64,000 nt of DNA from Cladobotryum mycophilum (GCA_036429605.1 JAVFKD010000016.1:930001-994000), one strand, 5' to 3'; shown: positions 1 through 11,105, counted from the first letter of the stretch. Notes: generated from the letters alone by a model not told the origin. Made by a program: numbers and translations.

Positions 1-1273
1 AGAGCGTGAAGGAGTTGTTCGAGCATCTGGGCACCAGGTACCTGCTTTTTTATTATGAGAGTGTCATACACGTAGGCGACCAGGTCCGAGTTGGAACGAA
101 TGAGCTGAAGCAGGATGGACTTTAGGATGTTCTCGTAGATTTTGGATACTACGTATGAATAGGTGCAAAAGTGTGTGATGACCAGTGATTGACCCCTAGA
201 TTTGAGAAAGTTGGCAATCTGCGTTGCCAAAACGCTCTTGCCAGTACCTGGATGACCGTGAAGTACGACAAATGTTCCGTCCCGTGAGCAGTTCGTCCAG
301 GTTTGGATCTTGCGGTGTTTCACTATCCAGTCACATGTTCCAAGATTATTGGTCGCTTCGGAAGCAATCGTGTCGAATATTCTGAGCTGATCAGATTGTT
401 CCAATTTGAGTGAACCAACGATGGTGAGATAATGTGATGCAGTCAGTTCTTCTTCATCTTTTGATAGTTTTTCCAAGAGTTCCTGTCTCTGTGTCTTGAG
501 GGTTTCCCTCTCCTGTCTGGCCTCGGCTATGTTAACTGCTGAGGCTGTCTTATCAACCAGATCCTCGTGGGCTTTCATATCGTCGACGATGGTGTCAAGT
601 TGCCGTTGAAAACGGCCCCACGAGGTGGAAAAAAGGTCCTCCAGGCTGTCATGTGTCAGATCAAGTAACTTGATCAAAGTTTGTATTGTTCATTCATACA
701 GCTTCTGCGAACAAACCGATAGGCTTCTTTATGAAACTTGAGTATATCGGAATAGAAAATCGCTAGTGTCTCTTGTACATTCGTATCTCTCGCATACGTG
801 CTGTTGAAGATCTTGAACCTTGCTAGGGGCTTGGCGATCCGAGCATATGCCTTCATAATCTTCTCGAACGCTTCGACGTACTCCGATGCGGCCTATGTCT
901 TAGGCATTAGCGTTATAAAACTCAGGTTATTTATAGCGACAAGACATTGTATGGTTCAGCACACCTTCAGAATCGTCTTCATCGGCGACCAGATCCATTT
1001 GAGGTATGGTGTTCCGTAGCAAAAGACCTCGATTGTTGATGCATATGAACTCATACCCTCGAAGACGACTGAAAGTCTTCTCATATTTCTCAAGGATGTA
1101 TTGGCAGCAAGATAGTCCTCGATTTGGTAAACAGCATTTTGCACATCTTCGATTGTTGTATTCTGGACACTAGCACGATCTTCAGCCGAAAGAACGCGCT
1201 GCAGGTCGTCAAATGCATCTTTTATAATCTTCTGGGCCGCTGAAGATATCGGTACTCTGTTTGCAAGCGGCAT
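1..1273 (-). CDS. Partial NLR-like (STAND/NACHT-type) protein with N-terminal DUF7708-like domain; C-terminus beyond the left edge
   Basis: The start ATG is at 1273 and translation runs leftward out of the window. Model: exon 1 is 1273-965, intron 964-893 (GT-AG), exon 2 is 892-700, intron 699-646 (GTATGA to ACAG), exon 3 is 645 to the edge. Exons 1-2 give a helical region with the WIWSPMKTILKAASEYVEAF signature of the fungal domain I know as DUF7708. This is followed by a coiled segment rich in Glu, Arg and Gln, then a Walker A motif GHPGTGKS (about 235-260) that opens a P-loop NTPase. This layout is typical of fungal NLR-like proteins linked to non-self recognition and cell death; that role is a family inference. 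The neighbour across a 434-base gap is a divergent SNF2 gene. Oddity: exon 3 is in the wrong frame by one base, and a seventh T in the T6 run (629-634) would restore SWRTFFSTSWGRF. The effector end is not visible. Confidence 0.8.
629..634 (-). other. Apparent 1-base deletion (frameshift) in a T6 homopolymer of the NLR-like gene
   Basis: After splicing 699-646, the exon reads SWRTFF and then leaves the open frame, whereas the only long open frame downstream is one base away (STSWGRFQRQLDTIVDD). One extra T in the run of six T (A629-634 on the plus strand) joins both. It could be a base-calling error or a real lesion. Confidence 0.65.
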
Positions 1274-1707
1274 TCTTGTTGTGAACTGGAGACAAGCTTA
1301 GATTGAGTAGTAAAATCGGCAAAGGATATTAGCAGATAATGAGGTCCATGTCTAAAACCGAACCATGAAAGACATCAGAACTCAAGTTGATAAGGATGGC
1401 CACGACATTCCGACTCCGCCACAATACCTAAAACTTGGAGGCAACCTGCATGTTGGACAGTCCGTGGCGGTGGAGCATCAAATGATTGGCATTGGCTCAA
1501 AATAATGCTGGAAATGGGGGTGGCAGGGCACACCGAAAACGGCAAACAAGGCGGCCACGTTGGCGACCCATTTTGCCTATGGAAGTTGAATCCACACCAT
1601 CTTTAAATACGGTGACTATATTTTTCAAGTATAAGAATTCGTAAAGCAACGAAACAATTGCCATCAATCTAATAGCGACACGACCTAATCAGCGGGCAGT
1701 AGCCAAT
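1274..1707. other. Divergent promoter region, NLR-like gene / SNF2 gene
   Basis: There are 434 bases between two start codons on opposite strands. No coding signal, tRNA or clear repeat was seen. It presumably holds both promoters. Confidence 0.5.
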
Positions 1708-4700
1708 ATGGATGCGAACCAAACTAGAAAACGTCGATGTTCTCAGTCTGGGTTAGGGGAAGAAGACGTGAGAAGGAGCAAGAATGGGCGCCTACGGAAA
1801 GTATCGGGGTATACAATGTCCTCTATTGCCTCCAGCTCTGTAGCAGCGCCTGACTGCCGAATAGGAGTTACTCACCAAGGTAAGTATGCGAAACACCATT
1901 CATCGATATCACAGCCTTGGACACTCTCCAAATACCCTTCATCGGCTATCTCTTTCACCCTCGCACTCATTAATCATCAATAAAGGCTTTACAGGCTCTA
2001 CTTCTAGTTTGGAAATTTCGTCGCAACTTTCTACTTCCAACTTCCTCTTTACACCGAATCTACCGAGCCAAGTATCGCCATCGCACTTTGCATTACATTA
2101 CCAACAAACTTGGGGTCAAGGACAAAGCACGGCCTTCCTTATACAGCAAAATGTGCCATGGACCTTTCCTAGGGACACGTCGGTGCAGATCTCACAAGTT
2201 AACAACACTTGTCACTTCCCTTCCACAGCTCACCTTGTCGGTTTCAATAGTCAACCTGACAGTCCAGGCTATACGGTTGCCCCAACTGAAAGTGCAATAG
2301 ACCTGGTCAGAAACAGTCTCAGCTCCACAGACATTATAACCGGTACCGAAACAAACGACCGCAAAACCCAATCTATTCGCAAACAAGAAATTGTGTGCTT
2401 TGGGATGATCATCGATGTGACGGCTACATGTCACGTTCCCACTACGGCCAATCCACTACAAAGGCATCTTGTCAAATTCCAAGATGCTCTCAATTTTGTG
2501 AGTGTGGGTGATGCTAATATCCGGGGAAAGGTGAATGATGAGTTTACAAACCTGATGCATGTTTTATATGAGGAACCGGGATTTGAACTTGAAGTAAGTG
2601 TCTCACTAAAGGAGACAACACAATCGACCACATCAGGATCTCAGGGTCGAACCTATGGACTACCCAGAAAACACTCGCTTGCTGTCATCATTTACGGACC
2701 GTTTGAGTTGTTTGATGATGTTGGAGATTTCTTCGAGCAACGTGACCTATATCTCCAGGACCCGGACGGTTGCAACCAGAATGTTCCTTATTGCAATCCA
2801 CATAGACTCCCCCACGAACAGATACGATTACTTTTACCAATCACTTGACTGAAAAAAATGCAGAGTCAATTGAGATGGAGGACGTGGTCGTTCGCCCAGA
2901 ATTGCTGGATATTCTGGACTCCCAAGAAGACCTCGCAGAGACCGAACAGCCACCATCCATCAAAACCAAGCTAGCTAGGTAAATAATCTTATTCTTAGTC
3001 CCCTTTCTTTTATTCGCAAGACATCTCTAACGATAGCTAGACATCAAAAGCAAGCTTTGACTTTCATGCAGCGAAGGGAACATGGTTGGGCAATGGATGG
3101 AAGTAGTCCCGACATCTGGGAAGCTGTCGAGGCTGGTCAAGAAATACTGTGAGTTTCGATTAAATGTGCAATAAAGGATCATAACTGATATCTTTTTAGC
3201 TTCCTAAATAGAATATCTGCCACTAATCAGGTCAAGGAGCCGCCCCAATTCTACGGGGGCATTGTTGCTGATCCTATGGGGCTGGGGAAAACACTATCTA
3301 TGATTGCTCTCATAGCGCGAGACTTGCACCTTGACGAAAACGACCATTCATCACTTTCAGAGGTCGACAAAGAAACATCCTCAGGATGTACGCTCGTCAT
3401 TGTACCTCCTGCTCGTAAGTTCGATGAATCCTGGGTCATCTCCCACAAAAAGCAGCTACCTAATCAGTGCCTATATAGTACTCATCTCATGGGAAGAACA
3501 ATTTAAAGAGTAATATACATACTCACGATGCGCAAGTCTTGATTAATGTATCGTTCTAACTTTCCGAATAGTCATATCGTTCCGAATAGCCTGCCGTGGT
3601 GCCGCCATCATGCAAAATCTCGGCTGACAGACGCCTCTCAGCTCAAATCTATATTGCTTGTGCTTACAACATATAACACAGTGACTGCAGAGTGGAAAAA
3701 CGATCGCAATGGCGAAAGTTCCATTCTCTTTAGGACTCGATGGAAGCGAGTTGTCTTGGATGAAGGCAAGCAATATCACACCTCACCGGGGATAGTGTGC
3801 CAAAGATATACACTGACATATCAATAGCACATGTTATCCGCAATAGCAATTCTCAAACGTCCCAAGCCATTTGTTCTTTAGATTCGGTGTCGAGGTGGGC
3901 AGTGACGGGAACGCCAATCCAGAACAAACTAGGAGATCTCACTGCACTATTGAAGTTCCTCAAAGTGCACCCATACTCAGACAAGAAAATTTTTGATGTG
4001 GACATATGTCAACTATGGAAGTCAGGACGCGATGAAGAGGCAGTCAAGCGTTTGAAGGGTCTCTCGGGCTGTCTCATTCTCCGCCGCCCAAAGGGAATAA
4101 TAAAACTCCCTCCCAGGCAGGACGAACAATGCCCGGTGGAATTCACAGAGGCTGAGAGGAGTCTTTATGAGAAGATCAAGGCACAAGCCATCGCTCATAT
4201 CGATGATGCATTGCTTCACCATGGGGATACACGACGGTCAAATTCCTTTGTCAACGTCCTCCAAAGGATCGAAGCGATGCGAATGGTCTGCAACCTTGGC
4301 CTCCGTTATCCTTCACGACATGAAGCGGTTAAGCAAAGTGATTCGCATCCAAGGGACTGGAAAGATGCCGCGCAAGATATATTTGATATGAGGCGGAATA
4401 TGGGCCAAATTCAGTGCAGCATCTGTCTATCGATTCTTGACAGCGACGAGAACTTTCTTGGTGATGCGACACAGTCAGACAAACCATTATTCTTTCAATG
4501 TCTCACCGTAACATGTTCCAACTGCGCCAAGGACACATCGAGAAGTGGGAAGCCTTTTCGATGCGAACATGAACCAGCCTGTTCTGTTACACTTGTATCG
4601 CTGGACAATTCGTGGGACGAGATACCAATTCAAACTACATACGGGCTTGGGGGGAATTATCCGTTGGAGTTCCCCACAAAGATTAAAGTCTTATTAGATG

Positions 4701-5472
4701 ACTTGCAAAAGCTTCCAGGCGATGTGAAATGGTAAGTTTGTATTCACGACGTGCATACGGCATGTTCTAACCGAATCTAGCGTTGTGTTTTCGACATGGA
4801 GAATGACCCTCGACGTTGTGAAGGCCGCTTTAGATCATGCATCTATACCATCGGTACGCTTTGACGGCACAGTGCAGCAGAAAGATAGACAGAACATCGT
4901 TGACCGCTTTCGAAACGATCCTACCGTTAGAGTTATGCTGCTTACCTTGTCTTGCGGAGCAGTTGGGTGAGTAGTTGTCTACAACTTTCTGAACGATACA
5001 GACTACTGACGCAGATCACAGCCTCACATTAACTGCAGCTTCTAGGGCATATCTCATGGAGCCCCACTGGTAAAGTGTAAGCATTTATAATACTAAGAAC
5101 ATCATCTCATACCTCTCCGTAGGAACCCAACCCTCGAAGACCAGGCTCTGGCAAGGATTCACCGGATGGGGCAGACTCGAGAAGTGACGACAATTCGACT
5201 TTATGTTCGTGATTCTTTTGAAGAGGTAAAACTAAAACTATGAGACTTGATACAAGGGATTGGTGGCTAATTTCGGATTAACAGAGGGTTATTGAGTCAC
5301 AGGAATCAAAAAGAGATCTTGCCGCCCTTCTCCTGAATCCTCACGGTCGACCTGGCCAGGGCGACGGACAATCAGGGATACCACTCAAGCCTCTAGAGGT
5401 AAGATGCATGAAACAACTTTATGAATGGCATCACTCATGATAATATAGTTGCTACGACGACTTATCAACTAG
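1708..5472 (+). CDS. SNF2-family DNA-dependent ATPase, RAD5/RAD16/HLTF-like
   Basis: This is a twelve-exon gene: 1708-1879, 1995-2593, 2645-2978, 3041-3148, 3200-3414, 3479-3509, 3572-3765, 3828-4731, 4781-4966, 5022-5069, 5123-5225, 5285-5398, 5449-5472, where the 2594-2644 intron is optional (51 bases, in frame); counting it as an intron gives thirteen. The protein is about 1010 residues. The N-terminal third is variable. Walker A is DPMGLGKT, the DEAH box is split by a GC-AG intron, and the motif TGTPIQNKL follows. A cysteine-rich degenerate RING (CSIC to CEHEPAC) sits between the two helicase lobes, as in RAD5-type proteins. The C-terminal lobe has CVVFSTW and ARIHRMGQ. The family remodels or translocates on chromatin and some members act as ubiquitin or SUMO-targeted ligases; the specific role here is unknown. 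Oddity: after YCNPHRLP the frame changes and one extra C in the C5 run 2809-2813 restores it. Confidence 0.85.
2809..2813 (+). other. Apparent 1-base deletion (frameshift) in a C5 homopolymer of the SNF2 gene
   Basis: Upstream, the frame encodes the family-conserved NVPYCNPHRLP and then stops at 2846-2848. Downstream coding (TDTITFTNHLTEKN to LLDIL) is one base out. No usable donor and acceptor pair between them restores the frame, while one extra C does. Confidence 0.65.
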
Positions 5473-6030
5473 GTAACGCAAACATTAATCAGGAATGAGA
5501 TGGGACGAAAACAAGAATGTCACTGTCGGTCGGGATGAAGCCCGTAGCTGGTTGAAGATGAAGTCACACAACAATCGGCATGAATAATGTAGTTATTGAA
5601 GTTTTGTCTTGAATACCAAATAAACGTTACCGAAAAGGCTTGGTTTTTAGATGCGAGGGGATTACCTATATTACTATAACTTACTCTCTAACCCCATGTT
5701 GATATTTGCCAAATATCATGACACAGTGTATAGGCTGGCATGCACTTTTTATGGTATGTATTTCTTTGATGTTTATAGATAAGTTCTGTTGATATGTCTA
5801 TTAAACTGACTGAGAATATCCTGATTTGGATGTCCCCGAGAAATTCTGCTGCTGCTGCCTAGGATCATGTTCTCTCCAGGGCGCGGGGAGGCAGCAGTGC
5901 ACTAGGGTAACCCCAGCAATATTAATATGGATGCTCTGAGCGGCCATCGTCAACTCGGAACATCATCAACAAACATTCAATCAATAAAATCAGCAATTTA
6001 CTCTACCATCTATACTCTATCTTCGAGAAA
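5473..6030. other. Intergenic, SNF2 3' end to ankyrin-gene promoter
   Basis: 558 bases between tandem plus-strand genes. The part before 6031 is A- and C-rich, like a fungal leader. No other gene was seen. Confidence 0.5.
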
Positions 6031-7803
6031 ATGTCTCTCAGCATCTTACCAACTGAATTATGGCTGGCCATTGCCGGGTATCTGACCTCAGAGGCGGACA
6101 TCAATGCCTTTGCCAAGTCGAACAAATCCAACTGCAGCATATTGGATGGATTTTTGTATAGTCAGAATGCTAAACTTCACGCAGGCTCGGCCCTGAACTG
6201 GGAAGCGTCTAACCGCCGGACGGCGACAGTAAGGAAAGCCTTGAAATATGGAGCGAATCCAAACGTGGCGGCAGAGAAATGCGACAAGCCTCTTCTCTGC
6301 GCCATCAGGCAGTTTGACCAAGAGATTATTAGGCTCCTTGTTGAGAATGGCGCGTCAGTGCGTGATATAAGGAATATGGAGCTCGCAATACGATTTAAGC
6401 TTGAGAATTCTGTCGGCCTGTTTCTTGAACATGGCTATAATCCTAATAGGGCAGATTACCAGCGTCAGACAGCTCTTATGTGGGCGGCCGGGTGCGGACT
6501 AGAGTTAGCTCTCACATTCCTTCTGGAGAAGGGGGCCAACCTTCACGCTCAAGATGTGCAAGGCCTCACGGCTCTTTTTCATGCCATAGACTATAACCAA
6601 ATCGCCGTCACCAAGCGCCTAATAGGCCTTGGTGCCAATATCCACCACCGAAATAACCTCGGCCAAACACCTTTGTCGCGCGCGGCGTCAGGCTGGCGGG
6701 AGGAGATTGTCGAGCTCCTGTTGGATCATGGTGCTGTCATCGACGCTCCAGACGAGGTCGGCGAGACAGCCCTTGCATGGGCGGCAAGGGACGGCCTGGT
6801 TGAGATTGTCAAGATTCCGTTGCGTCGTGGCGCTTCGGTGGAAGTGAAAGATAATCTCCAGCGAACTCCTTTTGTTCGTGCCGCTACCACACAGGTGATG
6901 AGACAAACGGAGGTCATTCAGACGTTTCTTGATTACGGCGTCGACATTGAGGCCAGGGATGGCAAAGGCCGGACCATGTTGGCATGGGCGGCCATCGCTG
7001 GACAAAGGAAACTCGTGGATTTTTTAGTTCAAAAGGGGGCTGACATCAATACCACGGACGATGATGGGGACTCGCCTCTGGCGTTGGCTGCTCGCAAGAC
7101 TGGGGAAGAGAAGCCCATAACACAACCTAGTTGGGACGCGAGAGTAGGAATGGTGAAGCTGCTCCTCGAGAATGGAGCCGTCTTGAAATGGAACAGATCC
7201 AAGGGCTCGCCACTTTGGTCCCCGATTTCTCACGGCATGACTGACCTGGTCCGCGTCCTCCTCGAAGCTGGCGCTGATGTCGATGGCCCGGGAAGACAGG
7301 GGCGAACGCCACTCATGGGTGCAGTTCATTATCATTATCGAGAAATTGCGAAGCTTCTCATAGAGAAGGACGCTGATGTGAATTTACGGGACAATGACGG
7401 GAGGACTGCGATGCTCCTGGCACTCATGCGACATAACTCCGAAGGGTTCAGTCTCTTGCTTGAGCACGGCGCCGATGTTCATATCACAGACCACATGGGG
7501 ATGTCGGTGTTTAGGTTAATCGTGGAACACGGATGGGTATACTACGTCGAGGAGTTCCTCTCCGCCGTCGTGGATGTCAATGGCAAGGACAATGAAGGGC
7601 GGACGTGGCTGTCAGTAGCTGCGGCGACTGGCAAGCCTTACATGGTCAAGTCGCTTCTTGAGAACGGGGCGGATCCGGAGTACGTGGATGACTTTGGGAG
7701 GACGGCGTCTGACTGGGCGTTGATGTCTGGACATGCTGGGTTGATTCAGGAGGTTTTGAGGGACATGGCGATGGAGGATGGGGATGAAGGGATTCGTCAA
7801 TAG
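6031..7803 (+). CDS. F-box-like ankyrin-repeat protein
   Basis: An intronless ORF of 590 residues. Residues 1-35 (LPTELWLAIAGYLTSEADIN) resemble a fungal F-box start. From about residue 60 to the end there are roughly 14 ankyrin repeats with recognisable cores such as GQTPLSRAASGWREEIVELL, GRTMLAWAAIAGQRKLVDFL and GRTWLSVAAATGKPYMVKSL. F-box plus ankyrin proteins can act as substrate adaptors of SCF ubiquitin ligases, but here the ligase role is only inferred and the F-box is assigned by eye. Such genes are expanded and variable in filamentous fungi, and it lies beside an NLR-like gene and a SNF2 gene. There is no signal peptide or membrane segment. The first ATG follows an A-rich leader and begins a strongly coding stretch, so the start is well supported. 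Confidence 0.85.
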   Translation: MSLSILPTELWLAIAGYLTSEADINAFAKSNKSNCSILDGFLYSQNAKLHAGSALNWEASNRRTATVRKALKYGANPNVAAEKCDKPLLCAIRQFDQEIIRLLVENGASVRDIRNMELAIRFKLENSVGLFLEHGYNPNRADYQRQTALMWAAGCGLELALTFLLEKGANLHAQDVQGLTALFHAIDYNQIAVTKRLIGLGANIHHRNNLGQTPLSRAASGWREEIVELLLDHGAVIDAPDEVGETALAWAARDGLVEIVKIPLRRGASVEVKDNLQRTPFVRAATTQVMRQTEVIQTFLDYGVDIEARDGKGRTMLAWAAIAGQRKLVDFLVQKGADINTTDDDGDSPLALAARKTGEEKPITQPSWDARVGMVKLLLENGAVLKWNRSKGSPLWSPISHGMTDLVRVLLEAGADVDGPGRQGRTPLMGAVHYHYREIAKLLIEKDADVNLRDNDGRTAMLLALMRHNSEGFSLLLEHGADVHITDHMGMSVFRLIVEHGWVYYVEEFLSAVVDVNGKDNEGRTWLSVAAATGKPYMVKSLLENGADPEYVDDFGRTASDWALMSGHAGLIQEVLRDMAMEDGDEGIRQ

Positions 7804-8331
7804 GGGAATGGAATATGCCGAATAGCGGGACTACAAAGTGAAAAAGATGAATATTTAACTTGAGATATATCATATTACTATTTATTGTAAACGTAGGTTT
7901 TTATCTCCTCAGGATATCAAAAATCCTAGTCTTGTTTTGTTGCACGAGATGCTCCGTACACTACAAGAACTCGGGACCCGGGTGGGGCTACTTCGTTCAT
8001 CCGGATAAGTGGGGCCGTGATCAATCCGTCAACACAACAAACACGGCAAACCACGATGATGGAATGATTCATAGGAGATAGAAACACTAGGTTTTCATCA
8101 CCCTTTTGTATTCATTCGCTTTTGGGCAGCACGGAAAGTTTTTAGTACTCTAGAGTTAGACAACCGCTTCAGGGCAAAAATAATAATAATCTAGGGCCAC
8201 AAAAATCCCGCTTACCTATCATCTCAACTCCACACACACTCCTACACACAACACAACGCACTCCATCTCAAGGACACCCTCCTCCTGTAACAAAATAACG
8301 CACCCATCTTTCATCAAATAAGAAAACAACT
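7804..8331. other. Intergenic, 3' of ankyrin gene and upstream of tRNA-Val
   Basis: No coding signal was seen. It is AT-rich near 7845-7920 and CA-rich near 8228-8290. Confidence 0.5.
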
Positions 8332-8419
8332 GGTTCTGTGGTCTAGTTGGTTATGACATTTCGTTAACAGTTGCTTAACACCACCGAAAAGGTCCCCGGT
8401 TCGAGCCCGGGCAGAATCA
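8332..8419 (+). tRNA. tRNA-Val (anticodon AAC) with a 14-base intron
   Basis: The acceptor stem GGTTCTG pairs with CAGAATC and A8419 is the discriminator. The D arm is GTC..GAC. The anticodon stem TTTCG/CGAAA carries the loop TT-AAC-A, with the anticodon at 8366-8368. A 14-base intron (8370-8383) sits one base 3' of the anticodon, the canonical nuclear position. The T arm is CCCGG-TTCGAGC-CCGGG, which also serves as B box. A T-rich run (8425-8431) fits Pol III termination. All four arms pair well, so this is a confident call. Confidence 0.95.
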
Positions 8420-8716
8420 CCATTCTATTTTTGCTTGTTGTCCATCTGCTGGTTTTTGAAGCTTCTCAGCTCCAATCAACAGATGATCGGTTTTTTGCAT
8501 ATTCCGAGTCCTAAATTGGTACTGGAAATTTAAGAGATTTGGCAAGTAGTACGCTGTAAACTCCATTAAGTAAGTCTATCAATAAAGTCGACATGTCATC
8601 ACGAATACGAAGCCGGGATAGATAGGTAGAGTTGCATATTGCAATGTCCCAACCAGTCATTGCTTTTAATTACTGTATAATCTATCATGTCTATATACTT
8701 TTTGGTCCCTCTCCTT
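8420..8716. other. Intergenic, tRNA-Val to ABC1 kinase 3' end
   Basis: About 300 bases with the Pol III T tract at the start. Nothing else was seen. Confidence 0.4.
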
Positions 8717-10610
8717 CTATTCATGTCTCAGCGGCCGGCCGCCAAACTGCAAGCTTTGCAGCCCAATCATTCTCTTGATCCCCAACCACAGCTCAAACAC
8801 CTCCAGCTTCAACTCCACCCTCACAAGGCCCAACCACGCTGAAAACACCCTCACGGCGTTGGGCGGCCACATCAGGGATCCACTCTCGGCAATCGACTCG
8901 AGCTGCTCATGGAAGACTGTGCGCGAGCAGTACCGTGCTAGGATCATGAATGTGCGGATGGGACCCTGTCGCGTGTGCAGGTTCTCGTCCAGACTGCGAG
9001 TCAGGTCATTGGTCTTGAGGATAAGCAGGATGATGCGGGGGACTCGGCCAAGCATCTGCACGAGATCGACGATGAGCCCCTCCTGCAGCGCGCCGCTCAT
9101 GGACGATTCCTCGTCGCTGCTGCGGGTCTTGAGGATGGAACCTTGCTGACTGACGACGCTGTAGTCACGACCAGTGATGGCCGAGGCGAAGAGTGGGAAA
9201 TCCTCGTCGCTAATGCCAGCTACCTCGTGGGCATACTTCTTCATGCGGCCCATATCGCCATCAATCACAGCCAACCACATCTTAGCGTAAGACCTTCTCA
9301 ATGGGAGAGGAATATCGCGATAGAGGCCATGATCGTAGAGAATGATATCAAAATTGGGTCCTCGCCCGAGTCCACGGCGGCTATTATTTTTGCGGATGGC
9401 AAGATTACCGCCGTGAGGATCACAATGCAAAGGTGCGCCATCGCCAAAGATCATTTCGTTGAACACACGTGCAAGAGTCGCTGATACTTCATCCCGGTCG
9501 ATGCCGTTCTTGTCCAAGTACTCCAAATCGTCCGGTCGCTTTCCTGATTCCGCGGCCATGACCAAGATGCGCTTCTTGGCCCAGATGACTTCCGGGATTA
9601 TCAAGGGGAGTTCTGGGATTTTGGCAAAATGCGCCTTCATGCGACGAGCATTATCAGCCTCTTCTTCAAAGTTCAGTTCCTTGGGTAAGGAGACCTCCAT
9701 CTCGGAAGCCAGCCACTCCAAATCGTATTCCGGAAAGAATCGCTTCAGCGTCGAGAACGTGTACTTGGTCAAGGCCAGATCGAGGGGAGCCCATGCTTGC
9801 AGCTCGGGATGCTGAACTTTGACTGCGACTCTGCGCCCGGTATCTTTAATCGTTGCCAAGTGGACTTGCGCGAGCGAGGCAGCGCCAATGGGCTCCTCAG
9901 AAAATTCGGAGAAGTAATCCCACAACTCCTTCTTCGTATCCTTGCGGAACATAGCCTCGATAGATGCGAACGAAGAGACCGGGCATTTGTCTTGTAGGGG
10001 TATGAAAGTCGTCGTCCATTCAGGGGGAGAAGATAATTCATGGCGCTCTAAAAACGTCATCAGTCAGGGTCAATGGACTCAACGATATTCAATGGGCCAT
10101 ACCAAGTGCTGTCCAAGCTTGATAAAGATGCCGCCATTCTTCTCCAAAACTCTGAGTGTTCGTTCGGAGCAACGTTTGTGGCATGCTTTTAGAATTTTGT
10201 CTTGTTCTGCCGGGTCTTCCATGGTCGCTTTCGCATTTAGTGTCGTGCGGTAGCTAGATGGTTGTCAACGTTATGATTCAAAGGATGGCATCCTCTTCAA
10301 CGTACTCATTTATACAGACACCCAATGCGACAATAACTCTCCCCGTGCGCTCCGCTGCCTCGTACCCGCCCTTGATCTCATCGGTAAAGGCCAATACCGT
10401 GCTGGTAGCGGCAGCCCCCGTAGAGGCAAAGAGAATCAGGCCCGTCCTCCTACCACCATTCCCACCCTTCGATCCCTTCCCTGAAGCGAATTGCCTTGCT
10501 CCGAATTGGTGAAAGGGCTTATTGCGAGCCAATTGGCCCCGACAAGTCGAACATGTCCATGTTCGAGCACCAATGCGGGTGGCAAAGGCAGACCTGGAAA
10601 ACACGTTCAT
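8717..10610 (-). CDS. Mitochondrial ABC1/UbiB (ADCK-like, MCP2/CQD2-type) atypical kinase
   Basis: Exons are 10610-10306, 10253-10103 and 10047-8717; the protein is about 595 residues if one missing base is allowed. The N-terminus is Arg/Ser-rich and lacks acids, like a mitochondrial presequence, followed by a hydrophobic stretch (TGLILFASTGAAATSTVLAF). Family motifs are present: the KxGQ element KLGQ, the Ala-rich loop GAASLAQVH, the ATP lysine in AVKVQHP, the catalytic HCDPHGGN and the metal-binding YDHGLYRD. These proteins control coenzyme Q or lipid distribution in mitochondria; the closest subgroup seems MCP2/ADCK1, which is inferred. Oddity: the exon 3 start reads SAMNYLLP and then shifts, and one more G in the G5 run at 10023-10027 gives the conserved NYLLPPEWTTTF. 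A tandem acceptor (AGAG) used two bases later would also stay open but loses the conserved residues. Confidence 0.88.
10023..10027 (-). other. Apparent 1-base deletion in a G5/C5 homopolymer of the ABC1 kinase gene
   Basis: Directly after the intron 10102-10048, SAMNYLLP is in one frame and PEWTTTFIPLQDKCP is in another. Six C instead of five in the coding strand joins them into the family-conserved sequence. Confidence 0.7.
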
Positions 10611-11105
10611 CTGTGCGCCGAGGCTCTCAACGATGTCGACGCAGGATATCGAGACTCAGGACACTCATTATAATAACGATGGAAAAGATGTCCGTAAGCG
10701 CCAAATCTCATTCGTATCAGGTATCATGAAAAGAGAGAAACTTTTTTTTGGGTTCAAGTCTCCGTGCGTTAGAATTCGATGCGACGACATATCCAGGATT
10801 TTCTTCGAGGCATATGATTCGCCGAGGCATCTCCGTTTAGTTCGGGTGGCCACGGACAGCGCAAACGCCCGCTGAACGCCTTGAAAAAGACCCCCACCAA
10901 ACTCACCCACTGAAAGCCCCAGAGGGGTAAATTTATTAATTTAGCTTACTTATGTATGAGTCCACGTGACGGCGCGCGTTAATGTATCGCGTCTCAACCC
11001 GTGTTTGAGTCTGGCAATTAACGAAACAACATCCACCCCCTTCGTCATTTATCTCCATGCTTTAAGGAGCTGGCCAAGGCTTTCATCATCTCGTAATAAG
11101 GATCT
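10611..11105. other. Divergent promoter, ABC1 kinase / small unknown gene
   Basis: 495 bases between divergent starts. Several short ORFs here show no coding character. No repeat or RNA gene was seen. Confidence 0.5.

Noticed and set aside
10741..10780. tRNA-like TTCAAGTCTCC word
   Set aside because: No matching arms or acceptor stem around it.
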